Below, one piece after another: positions 7,700 through 15,700 of a DNA stretch of 64,000 nt. A program made the position numbers and the translations under genes. Origin of the DNA: Accumulibacter sp964420975 (GTDB lineage: Bacteria > Pseudomonadota > Gammaproteobacteria > Burkholderiales > Rhodocyclaceae); the NCBI GenBank assembly GCA_964420975.1, contig CAYQVH010000002.1, positions 1 through 64,000 on the forward strand, read 5' to 3'. Under the pieces are notes generated by a model. The model was not told where the DNA came from, did not search any database, and saw nothing but the letters and a program-made list of their open reading frames with translations. Every line of letters begins with the position of its first letter. Position 1 is the first letter of the stretch.

Positions 7700-8704
7700 T
7701 CAGCAGGCCCCTCGACCGGCAAGCGGAGTTGCCGGCCCTTCCGCGTGTATGGACGGAAAGCGCGTGCGCACGATCCTCATCACCGCACCGCAGCAGGCGC
7801 AGACGATGGGTGCCCGTTCCTTTACCAACGCCGAGGCCAGAGGTGGAACGAACTTCAACAGCAGCTGCAGCAACGCGATCAAGCGCCTGCAGTTCGGATA
7901 CAGGAAACCGAAATTGCGCGCCCGCCGAAAGCCCTTCGGCAGCACATGCTGCAACACCAGCCAGAGGAAGTCCGCACCGGCCACCGTCCGCTTCTCCCTA
8001 TGCCCCGTCTTCGCGTTTCGATAACGGAACGTCACTTGGCCGTCGCGGCACGCGACGATGTCCTGCTCGCGGATCACGCCCCGGTACAAATACCGGCCGA
8101 GGTAAATCAGCGCCGAGGCGCCGCTACCGACGGCCTTGCAGTCGACCACCCACTGCGTCGGGTGGCGCGTGGGCATCGCCAGTCCGGCAGCCGTGATGCC
8201 GGCCAGCACCCTTGCCCGAAACACCTTGACCAGCGCCTTGTGGTTGAACAGATACCCCTTGCCCCGGCGCCGCCTAGTGCGCCAGCGTTGGTGCTGGGCA
8301 TCGACTGCTGCCGCCGGGACCACCAGGTGCACATGCGGGTGATAGTCGAGGCGGCGCGTGTGGGTGTGCAGCACCGCAATGGCACCGGGCGTGCCGGCGA
8401 GTTGCCGGTCGTTCTGGCTGAAGCTGCGCACCGTCTCCCAGCCGCTCTTCCTCAGCAGATCGTAAGCGATGCGCGGATGGGCAGCAGCCAACCCCCGGAA
8501 TTCGGCCGGCAGGGTGAAGGTGATCAGGAAATAGTCCGCCGGCACCAGTCGTTGCATCTGACGTTCCAGCCATTGCTGGCTCTCGTGAGGCGGGCAATGC
8601 GGGCAGTGACGATGGCCGCAGGAGTGCGGCACCAGAGACCGACGATCGCACGCGGTGCAGGCGACCTGCATCTTGGGGCTGGCCTCTGTGCGGCAGTGCT
8701 TCAT
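7700..8704 (-). CDS. IS91-family transposase (HUH/Y2 rolling-circle type)
   Basis: The protein (334 residues from this ATG) carries an N-terminal zinc-finger-like segment (CTACDRR...CGHRHCPHCPP), the HUH motif in YHPHVHLVVPA, and paired catalytic tyrosines in YLGRYLYRGVI. It nicks and joins single-stranded DNA for rolling-circle transposition. The reading frame stays open for about 30 codons upstream (DPAGYDAFAADFRAQYRDRLTADHLRAL), which looks like the conserved family N terminus, but no ATG, GTG or TTG is available there. It overlaps the end of the recombinase gene, so translation may be coupled or the native start lost. Confidence 0.85.
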   Translation of the reverse strand: MKHCRTEASPKMQVACTACDRRSLVPHSCGHRHCPHCPPHESQQWLERQMQRLVPADYFLITFTLPAEFRGLAAAHPRIAYDLLRKSGWETVRSFSQNDRQLAGTPGAIAVLHTHTRRLDYHPHVHLVVPAAAVDAQHQRWRTRRRRGKGYLFNHKALVKVFRARVLAGITAAGLAMPTRHPTQWVVDCKAVGSGASALIYLGRYLYRGVIREQDIVACRDGQVTFRYRNAKTGHREKRTVAGADFLWLVLQHVLPKGFRRARNFGFLYPNCRRLIALLQLLLKFVPPLASALVKERAPIVCACCGAVMRIVRTRFPSIHAEGPATPLAGRGAC

Positions 8705-8792
8705 GGCCGCCAGTGCCCGCAGGTGGTCGGCTGTGAGGCGGTCTCGGTACTGCGCGCGAAAGTCGGCGGCGAAGGCGTCGTAGCCAGCCGGA

Positions 8793-9701
8793 TCATTTGA
8801 CGGCCCCCCAGGCGACGGCGAAGCCGTCCATCAGACCGTTGATACGGTCGATGGCGTGATGCCGGGTCTGGTCTGTCAGGTGGGTGTAGCGGGCGGTGGT
8901 AAGAAGGGAGGGGTGACCGAGAATCTTCTGGACCTCGATCAGATCGACACCGGCTTCGATCAGGTGAGTGGCATAGCTGTGGCGAAGACTGTGCGGGGTG
9001 ATGTTTGTTTTTAGGCCGCAGGCGGTGATGCCCTTGTGCAGAGTGTTCTGCACGCCGCCCGGATCGGGTGGCGTGGTGACGGCGGCGGCGCCTTGGCGAC
9101 CGGCCGAGCGATTGGGAAACATCAGTACCGGATTGCCATGCACCGGCTAGAAGCGGCGCAGGAGCTGAAGGGTTGCCTGGGGCAGCGGTACGAAGCGATC
9201 CCGGTTGCCTTTGGCGTCGCGTACATGGACGCGGGCGCGCGCGGCGTCGATGTCGCCGACTTGCAGCCGCAGCCCTTCGCCCAGACGCAGGCCGAGGCTG
9301 TAGAGGGTAAAGAAGAATACGCGGTCGCTGAGAACACGGGTGGCGGCAAAGATGCGCCGGGCCTCTTCGACGGTGATGATGTCAGGCAGGCGCTGACTCT
9401 TGGGCGGTTTGATCAGGCCGGGCGCAACCCAGGGTTTCTTCAGGACGTGCTGGGTGTAGAACTTCAGGCCGTAGAGGTCGAGTTTGACTGTGGTTCAGGA
9501 ATGTGTGCCCAGCAGCTCGGTGAAGTAGTTCGTCCGTTGCGACTCGGTCAGGTCGTCGATCTGGTGATCGAAGTGCGCCCCGATGCGGCGAACGGCGCGC
9601 GAATACGCTTCGATGGTCTTGGGTTGCAGGCCCTTGAGCTTGAGGTGCTTGAGGTGGGTCTGATATTGCCGGTCAAAGTCGGCAGTGGATGGCTTTGTCA
9701 T
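8793..9701 (-). pseudogene. Tyrosine recombinase/integrase, interrupted by two in-frame stop codons
   Basis: One frame of 303 codons reads from an N-terminal SAM-like DNA-binding domain (MTKPSTADFDRQYQTHLKHLKLKGLQ... at 9701) to the catalytic C terminus with HSLRHSYATHLIEAG, ILGHPSLLTTARYTHL at about 8880-8990. A TGA follows ELLGTHS (near 9494) and a TAG follows LLRRF (near 9147); both sit where family members commonly have Trp, so each can be explained by one G-to-A change of TGG. No frameshift is needed. Recombinases of this kind accompany IS91-type transposases; this copy is probably inactive unless both stops are read through. Confidence 0.8.
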
Positions 9702-9814
9702 GCTAGCGTTTCCTCACGATTGGTTGCAAAATCACTCCAGCATCCCCGCCGGAGTGTTCGTGAAGATTACGTCGTGCTGCCCACCGTTTCCAATTCCTGC
9801 CGCGTAGCGGCTTC

Positions 9815-9866
9815 GTCCAACCCTACGGTCAACCGGACCGCCCCACAGCGGCGTGCCGCTGTGGGG
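9815..9866 (+). other. attC4, left half
   Basis: GTCCAAC (9815-9821) complements the core GTTGGAC at 7440-7446. The arm GGT-C-AACCGG-A-CC (9827-9839) has the standard two unpaired bases, and CCCCACAGCGGC (9841-9852) pairs with GCCGCTGTGGGG (9855-9866) as the hairpin tip. The expected right arm does not follow; a matching arm, GG-CCGGTT-ACC, appears only at 10286-10296. Confidence 0.55.
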
Positions 9867-9934
9867 TTCCCTCCGCAGCTTCGCTGCTCCGGCGGCTATG
9901 CGTGAAGCTACAACTTCAGTGTCGAGTAGTACAC

Positions 9935-10303
9935 ATGAACTCGGCGTACGGAAGTACGGACCTTCCAAGGTGCTGGATCACCCTCGGCAAGGAAACGATC
10001 TGGGCTTATCCAGACTAGTTCGCTGTTCTTGGAACGAAGAGAACTGACCGTTCCAAGCTTCTCCACTACCCTCACGTCGCCGATGTGCCAGCAATCTCGA
10101 ACTTGATTCGGGAGTACATCGACACTCCCGTTGCCGACTTGCTGACCCGAGGATTCGAAAGTGACCATTGGGGCCTCGTGAACATACTGAGGGCAGCAGA
10201 TCGCAGAATCGGAAGGCGCACAGGCGCTGGCGGCGGAGCGCGGTGCTCATTGTCCGCCACCAGGCCTGTGCGCCTTGTCGCAGTGGGCCGGTTACCTCTA
10301 TGT
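9935..10303 (+). pseudogene. Unidentified cassette ORF with one in-frame stop
   Basis: From the ATG at 9935 a single frame encodes MNSAYGSTDLPRCWITLGKE, then a TAG after WAYPD (near 10016), then KLLHYPHVADVPAISNLIREYIDTPV and ESDHWGLVNILRAADRRIG. The frame stays open to TGT at 10301-10303, and in the intron-free state would end at TAG formed by the attC core (TGT|TAG). This is how many cassette genes end inside attC. I do not recognise the family. The stop suggests decay; the shorter GTG-started part from 10085 could in principle still be made. Confidence 0.45.
10215..10303 (+). other. attC-like hairpin preceding intron 3
   Basis: GGCGCACAGGC (10215-10225) pairs with GCCTGTGCGCC (10264-10274). 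It is followed by GGGCCGGTTACC (10285-10296) and the split core GT (10302-10303) + TAGAA (10567-10571). The right arm is typical of attC but no clean inverse core is found on the left; AACATA at 10182-10187 could pair with the TATGTT of the core region. The right arm also pairs with the attC4 left arm at 9827-9839, so the two may be halves of one interrupted site. Confidence 0.45.
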
Positions 10304-10566
10304 GTGCGCCGGGTATGGCGGTTTACTTCATAGGTGGAAGTCCGTAACCGGTAACCACGCGGCTCTCGCCGCGTGGTTACCGGTTACGGATGAACAGGGA
10401 CTTGGAGCGGGGGGAGAGGAGGCTCCGGTTGGTGGATCGCGCCCCCCGAGGGCTGCTTCAGCATTGGGCCAGTTGACCCGCCGACTCAATCTGCCGAACC
10501 GCCGTGTATGTGACCCGTCCGCACGGTGGTGTGGGAGGGGGGCGTGAGGCTTCTCCCTATCCCGAT
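10304..10566 (+). mobile_element. ORF-less group II intron relative, 263 nt
   Basis: It begins GTGCGCCGGG and ends CTATCCCGAT like the full-length introns and sits at the same point of an attC core. About 40 nt at the 5' end and 70 nt at the 3' end are homologous; the RT gene and most ribozyme domains are missing. The domain V stem has changed in a paired way (CCGCCGTG with CACGGTGG here, CCGCCGGA with TCCGGTGG in the long copies), so it is a separate lineage rather than a simple deletion of those copies. Whether it still splices is unknown. Confidence 0.7.
10344..10387. repeat. Perfect 20-bp inverted repeat with 4-nt loop
   Basis: GTAACCGGTAACCACGCGGC (10344-10363) and its exact complement (10368-10387) are separated by TCTC, inside the ORF-less intron where the long copies continue domain I. 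It contains a GGTAACC element similar to the attC arm. The arm perfection points to recent origin or selection on the hairpin. Confidence 0.85.
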
Positions 10567-10828
10567 TAGAACTGAGCCTCTTGCAAAACTCCCTCTGCGC
10601 GACTGGTTGGCACCGCGCCGCGAGGTTCAGCAGGCTCGCCGCTTCTGGCCGATGGTCGAACACATGCGCCGTTGTCAATATCACTTTGCTGCCCGTCGTA
10701 GGGTGCGGCTGGCCGTTCTCGGCTCCGCACCACCTACAGCGCTTCTTGGCGCGGTAGGTGCGCACGAACCCGCTCCGCAGTTTCCAGTCTGCCGGGTATC
10801 GTGCTTTGTACTCAGGACGTATCGGCAC
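10567..10828 (-). pseudogene. Remnant of a small HNH/zinc-ribbon-like cassette protein
   Basis: Read from the GTG at 10828, the product starts MPIRPEYKARYPADWK and contains CRWCGAENGQPHPTTGSKVILTTAH and FDHRPEAASLLNLAARCQP, resembling small conserved proteins in which two Cys pairs and a His flank such a core. The second Cys pair (expected CQRC) is replaced by CQPV, and the frame then runs into the attC core and the intron remnant, so the 3' end is lost. A TTCCAAC near 10833 could be a degenerate inverse core closing this last cassette. Confidence 0.4.
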
Positions 10829-10881
10829 GGCAGTTCCAACCTTCAGTGTTCATCGAGTTTGCCACGAACCGGTGTTCCTGT

Positions 10882-12738
10882 TCAGGGTGTGCATTCGTCG
10901 AGACGAGCGATAAGACCCGAGTGGCGTCGCGTCGGATTCGCACAGGCGTCGAGCACCACGTCCCGGCTGCCGATCAGCGTCACTGACGTCGTTGCCCGGG
11001 TGACGCCGGTATAGAGCAGTTCGCGCGTCACCACCCGTTGTGCGCGTTGCGGCAGCAATAAGGTGACGGCTTCGAACTCGGAACCCTGTGCCTTGTGGAC
11101 CGTCATCGCCCACGCCGTTTCGTGCTCGGGCAGGCGGAGCAGTGCCAGCGGCCGGAAGTCGCCGCCGGCGATCGGGAACCAGGCCATCAGCGTGCCGGAA
11201 TCGTCCGGCAGACAGAGGCCGACGTCGCCGTTGAAGAGCTTGAGCAGATAGTCGTTGCGCGCGACGATCAGCGGTCGACCGAGGTACCCGGGCGAAGAAT
11301 CTTCCGCGGTTACGCCGAGCACTCGCTGCACATAGTTGTCGAGCGCACGGTTGATCGCTCGCACGCCGCGCGCCGTATCGCGCACGGCGCAGAGGACACG
11401 AAAACGCTCGAAGGCGGCGAAGACTGCGTGCCGCCAGGCGAGGCGATCGGCGGCGTCGCTTTGCAGCGCTTGTAGATAGGGACGATAGCCCTCGCTCAAT
11501 GCGGCCATCGTCGGCGGCGCCAGCGTCGGCAGGTCGTCGGGCAGCCAGCGCAACGAGCCGTCACAGGCAGCGCCGAGCCGCTCGCAGACCACGTCGCCGC
11601 GCCCGGCGTTGATCGCTTTCGCCAGCTGACCTAGCTCCGAGTCGGCGGAAAAACGGTGGCTTTCCTGCAACCAGACCACACAGTCGGGGAGGGGAGTGGT
11701 CGCCGCTGGCGCTGGGGGTACGATCTGTGCCGGCGGTGTGGCGCACAGCGTCGCCAGTTCGGCCACGCATTCGCGGCTCAGCGTCGGGTCGGCGGAGAGT
11801 TCGGCGAAGACGGCGCCGGCCTCGACCGCCGCCAGCTGGTCCTTGTCGCCAACCAGAATCAGGCGCGCATCCGGCCGGACCGCGTCGCACAGCCGGCAAG
11901 CCAGTGCGAGGTCGAGCATCGACGCTTCGTCGACGATCAGGACGTCGAGCGGCAAGGGACGGTCACGGTGATGACGAAAGCGCCCACTTTCCGGGGTCAC
12001 GCCGAGCAGGCGGTGGACGGTGTGTGCTGCGTCGGGCAACCGCGCCTGCAAGTGTGGCGACAGCTGGCTGGCGCGGCGGCGCAAGGCGTCGAGCAAGCGC
12101 GCCGCCGCTTTTCCGGTCGGCGCCGCCAGTCCGACACGCAGATTCGGGTTGTCCGCCAACAGGCAGGCGAGCACGCCGACGACGGTCGTCGTCTTGCCGG
12201 TGCCGGGTCCGCCACTGAGGATCGTCAGTCGTCGGCGGCAGGCGAGAGCGGCGGCGATCTTCTGCCAGTCGGCTCCTTGCCGAGAGCGGTCGGCAGGGGG
12301 GGCGAAGACCTCGGCGAGCGCTGCCTGCAGTCGCTCGCTCGACGCCGGCAGGGAGCCTCGCGCGCGCTGCACGAGCGTCGCGGCGAGTTGACGTTCGTAG
12401 GCGAAGTGGCGGTAGAGATAAAGCCGTCCGTCCGCGTCGAGGACCAGCGGCCGCACTGGGTCATCCCTGGCAGTCGCCACCAGACCGCTGGCGAGCAGCT
12501 GTTCGGTCAACGTCGCGGGCGAGTCACCGGCCAACTCGGCAGCGAGCTCGATCAGATCGACGCAGACATCCCCGTTATTCGTTGCCAGGCTCAGCGCGCG
12601 GCCGGCAGCCGCTAGGCGAGGCAGCGTCCTGGCGGGAGCGCCGATCGCTTCGGCCCAGCGGATGAGGTGGTCGGCAAGCCCGGCGGCGAGGTCTTCGGCC
12701 GGGTTCGCTTCGCGGACGTCGGGGACAAACGGCGCCAT
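10882..12738 (-). CDS. recD: Exodeoxyribonuclease V subunit RecD (5'-3' helicase)
   Basis: RecD is the fast 5'-3' helicase motor of RecBCD, which unwinds and resects DNA ends for recombination and destroys foreign linear DNA. The 618-residue product shows Walker A GGPGTGKTTT (176-185), the DEAx-type Walker B VDEASMLD, the late motif WAMTVHKAQGSEF and the C-terminal LLYTGVTRA. Length is normal. It starts 3 bp after the recB stop, so it is the last gene of a recC-recB-recD operon. Its stop is the point where core genome gives way to the cassette array, and the gene appears undamaged. Confidence 0.95.
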   Translation of the reverse strand: MAPFVPDVREANPAEDLAAGLADHLIRWAEAIGAPARTLPRLAAAGRALSLATNNGDVCVDLIELAAELAGDSPATLTEQLLASGLVATARDDPVRPLVLDADGRLYLYRHFAYERQLAATLVQRARGSLPASSERLQAALAEVFAPPADRSRQGADWQKIAAALACRRRLTILSGGPGTGKTTTVVGVLACLLADNPNLRVGLAAPTGKAAARLLDALRRRASQLSPHLQARLPDAAHTVHRLLGVTPESGRFRHHRDRPLPLDVLIVDEASMLDLALACRLCDAVRPDARLILVGDKDQLAAVEAGAVFAELSADPTLSRECVAELATLCATPPAQIVPPAPAATTPLPDCVVWLQESHRFSADSELGQLAKAINAGRGDVVCERLGAACDGSLRWLPDDLPTLAPPTMAALSEGYRPYLQALQSDAADRLAWRHAVFAAFERFRVLCAVRDTARGVRAINRALDNYVQRVLGVTAEDSSPGYLGRPLIVARNDYLLKLFNGDVGLCLPDDSGTLMAWFPIAGGDFRPLALLRLPEHETAWAMTVHKAQGSEFEAVTLLLPQRAQRVVTRELLYTGVTRATTSVTLIGSRDVVLDACANPTRRHSGLIARLDECTP

Positions 12739-12741
12739 TGT

Positions 12742-15700
12742 CTAGTACGCCTTTTCTCCGGCCAGCAGATGGTCGAGCGACTCGATCGCCTGGCGCGGAG
12801 GTCGATGATGAAAGATGCCACAAGCCGCCGATTCGCCGTTTGCCAGGCGCTCGCTCCAGCCTGGACGCACGCCGCGCACGAAAAGGTAGTACACCTGGCC
12901 GAAGTGGCGATCGTAGTCATAGTCGCGCAGGCGCCGCCGCAGGTAGCGATGCAGCGCGACCGTGTAGAGCAGGTACTGCAAATGATAGCCATGCACCGAC
13001 ATCGCCGCGGCGAGTGCTTGCTGGCCGTAGTCGGCGGCGGAGAAGCCGAGATGGTTGGACTTCCAGTCGAGGAGGTGAAAACGGCTGCCGTCACCAAAGA
13101 CCAGGTCGATGAAGCCCCGGAGGTAGCCGTCAAGCGTGGCGAACGCCAGGCGCGGGGCCTCGTAGCCGTGCTCCCGCAGCCAGGTATTGAGCGTCGTCGC
13201 GCTGACGTGGTGTACCGGCAGGCTGAAACCGAGCTCGACCAGTCGCTGCTGTCTCGACACATTGGAGAGGACACGGCCGTCAGCCAGCGGCGTCGTCAGT
13301 ACGTCGGCTAGCAGTTGTTGCAACATTCGGGGCAGCCGGCGCGCCGACTCGGTCGGCGAGACGCCGGCGAGCGAGAGCGGGTGAGCGGCGAGAACGTCGG
13401 CGATGCGCGTCGGCCAGTCCGAGCGATCGGTGAAGTCGATGCGTTCGAAAAGCGCGTGCACGCAATCGCCAGCGGCGGCGCCGCGCGGAAAATGGAGCAC
13501 GTCGTCCGCTGCGACGTCGCTGGACACCGCTTCTGGCGTCAGCGACGGCTCGCCATCGACGCCGACGTCCGCTGCCGGAAGTCTTGCGTCGTGGTCGCTG
13601 GCGGCGGCGTCTCCCATGGCGCCGTGCTGCAGGCTGCTGAAGCTGCCGATCCGCCAGTCGGTGACCCCTTCACCCGGTGGCGCAGGCACTGCCAACGAAA
13701 GGGTCGGCAAGTCGGCGACGGCGAGCACTTGCGGCGGTGTCGCCGGCAGGTCGGCAAGCGACACCGCGGGTGCTGCCTGGGCGGCGAATCGCTGCCAGGC
13801 GCCATCGATCGCGTGGACCGACAACTCGTTGCGGCGCCAGGTCGGGTAACCGATGCCGCGCCCGGCGACGAGCCAGTTGAGCAGGCTGCGCCGGCCCTCG
13901 GACAGCGAAAGATGACGGCCGACGAGCGTCTGGTAGCAGCCGACGACCAGATAGCAGCGGTGCACGGCACGAGTTAGCGCCACGTAGAGCAGACGCATGA
14001 ACTCGGCATCGCTCTCCCGGTCGAGTTGCTGCCTGATCGACAACGCCTCGTTCTCGGCGCGAAAGTCGATCACTGGCAGCCCGTTCTCGTCGTGGTACGA
14101 CTTGCCGTCGCCCGTCGGCGACGGCGGGCGGCGCCCATCCCAGAGAAAGGGACAAAAGACGACGCCGTATTCGAGACCCTTGCCCTTGTGAATCGTGACC
14201 ACTTGAACCAGGTTGCGGTCGGACTCGAGGCGCACCTGCGCCGAGTCGTCGCTACGCTCTTCCTGTCGCCGCGCCGACAGCCAGCGCAGCAGCGCGGCGG
14301 GTGCCGGATCGATCGCGGCTGCCTGTTGCAGCAGCTCGCCGAGGTGCAGTAGGTGGGTCATGCGCCGCTCGCCGTCGCTACGCGCGAGGAGACGCTTCGC
14401 AACCGCTTCGCCCTCGCTCCAGGCGCGCAGCATTGCGCTCGTTCCGCGTCGGAACCAGGTTTCGCGATACGTCACGAAGCGCGTGATGATCTGTGGCAGC
14501 CGTGACTCGTCTTCGCCGAGGGCGGCGATCGCCGCCGCGTCGTAACCCATGAGCTCGGTTGCCAGCGCCGCGTGCAAGAGCGCGGGGCGAGTCGGTTCCA
14601 GAATCGCACCCAGAACGCGGTGCAGCTCTTCGGCGTCGGCAGTCTGAAAGACGCTCTGCTGCGACAGTTCGACGCTGGCAACCCCCAGCTGGCGTAGCGC
14701 TTCCCTGAGTTGGCGTCCGTGCGTGTGGCTGCGGACGAGGATCGCGATATCGCCGGGAAGCAGTGGGCGATCTCCCACCGTGATCGATCCGGCCTGCGCT
14801 GCCGTGAGCAGGCGAACGATCTCTGTCGCTGTCGCCTGGAGCACCTGCGCGTGTGCCTCACCGCGAGTGAGAAGCGTGTCTTTCCCCGCGGGTAGGCGCC
14901 ACAGCTGCAGCGCCGCTGTCGACCCGCCGCTGTCGTCGACCAGCGGCGGGCGTTGGCGATCCCCGGCGATCACCGGCTCGTAACCCAGGTCGGAGTAGAT
15001 GAAGACGTCGGGATTGACCGTAAAGAGGGCATTGCAGGCGGCGATCAGGTCGGCTGACGAGCGCTGGTTGTGACGCAAAGTGTTGTGCGTACCGGCCTGG
15101 CGGCGAGCGGCAAGATAGGTGTGCAAGTCGGCGCCGCGAAAGCTGTAGATCGCCTGCTTCGGGTCACCCACCCTCAGCAGCGGTGCCGGCGACTCGCCGG
15201 GAGCGGCGTAGATGCGCTGGAAGATCGCATGCTGCAAAGGGTCGGTGTCCTGGAATTCGTCGATCAGCGCGACCGGGTAGCGTTGCCGCAACGCATGCGC
15301 GAGACCTGGAAAAGCGGGCGAAGCGAGTGCTGCGTCAACGCGTTCGAGGAGATCGTGGAACGACTGGACGCCCTGCCGGAGTTTCGCCTGCTGCAGCGCG
15401 GCGGGAGCCTCGTCAAGCAGGCGGCGCAGCAGGCGCAGCCGAGTCTGTTCGAGTTCGCCGTGCAGCGTCGTTACGGCGTCGATCAAGGCCATGGCGGCGT
15501 GAAAGAACGGGTGTTCCGGCGTGGTTTGCTTCTTCTTTGTGCGTTCGGCGAGAGTGCGTGTCGAGAACAGCCTGACTTTGCTTTTTTCGAGATCGGGTGC
15601 AGGGAGTGGACCATCTTGCCGCAGCCAGGCGGACCACGCCGCTGCTCCGTTACTTACCGCGTCTGCCGTGTAGGACGTCGCGTTCAGGGCCGACAGACCG

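Larger units (their letters stand above)
7447..9814 (-). mobile_element. IS91-type element (Y2 transposase plus tyrosine recombinase) within a cassette; ends unresolved
   Basis: An IS91-family transposase and, upstream of it, a decayed tyrosine recombinase lie between matching cassette cores GTTGGAC (7440-7446) and GTCCAAC (9815-9821). IS91-type elements lack terminal inverted repeats, so the borders cannot be read from sequence alone and the coordinates are only the cassette interior. The 250 bp downstream of the transposase contains a direct repeat CATGGGCGCCGAT (7614-7626 and 7650-7662) and a GGGCAAAT/ATTTGCCC palindrome near 7589-7610, which could belong to the element's origin end. Confidence 0.5.

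Noticed and set aside
10567..10590. GAGCCTCTTGCAAAACTCCC next to intron 3 as the end of an IS5-like element
   Set aside because: It resembles such ends, but no second end, target duplication or transposase remnant is visible nearby.
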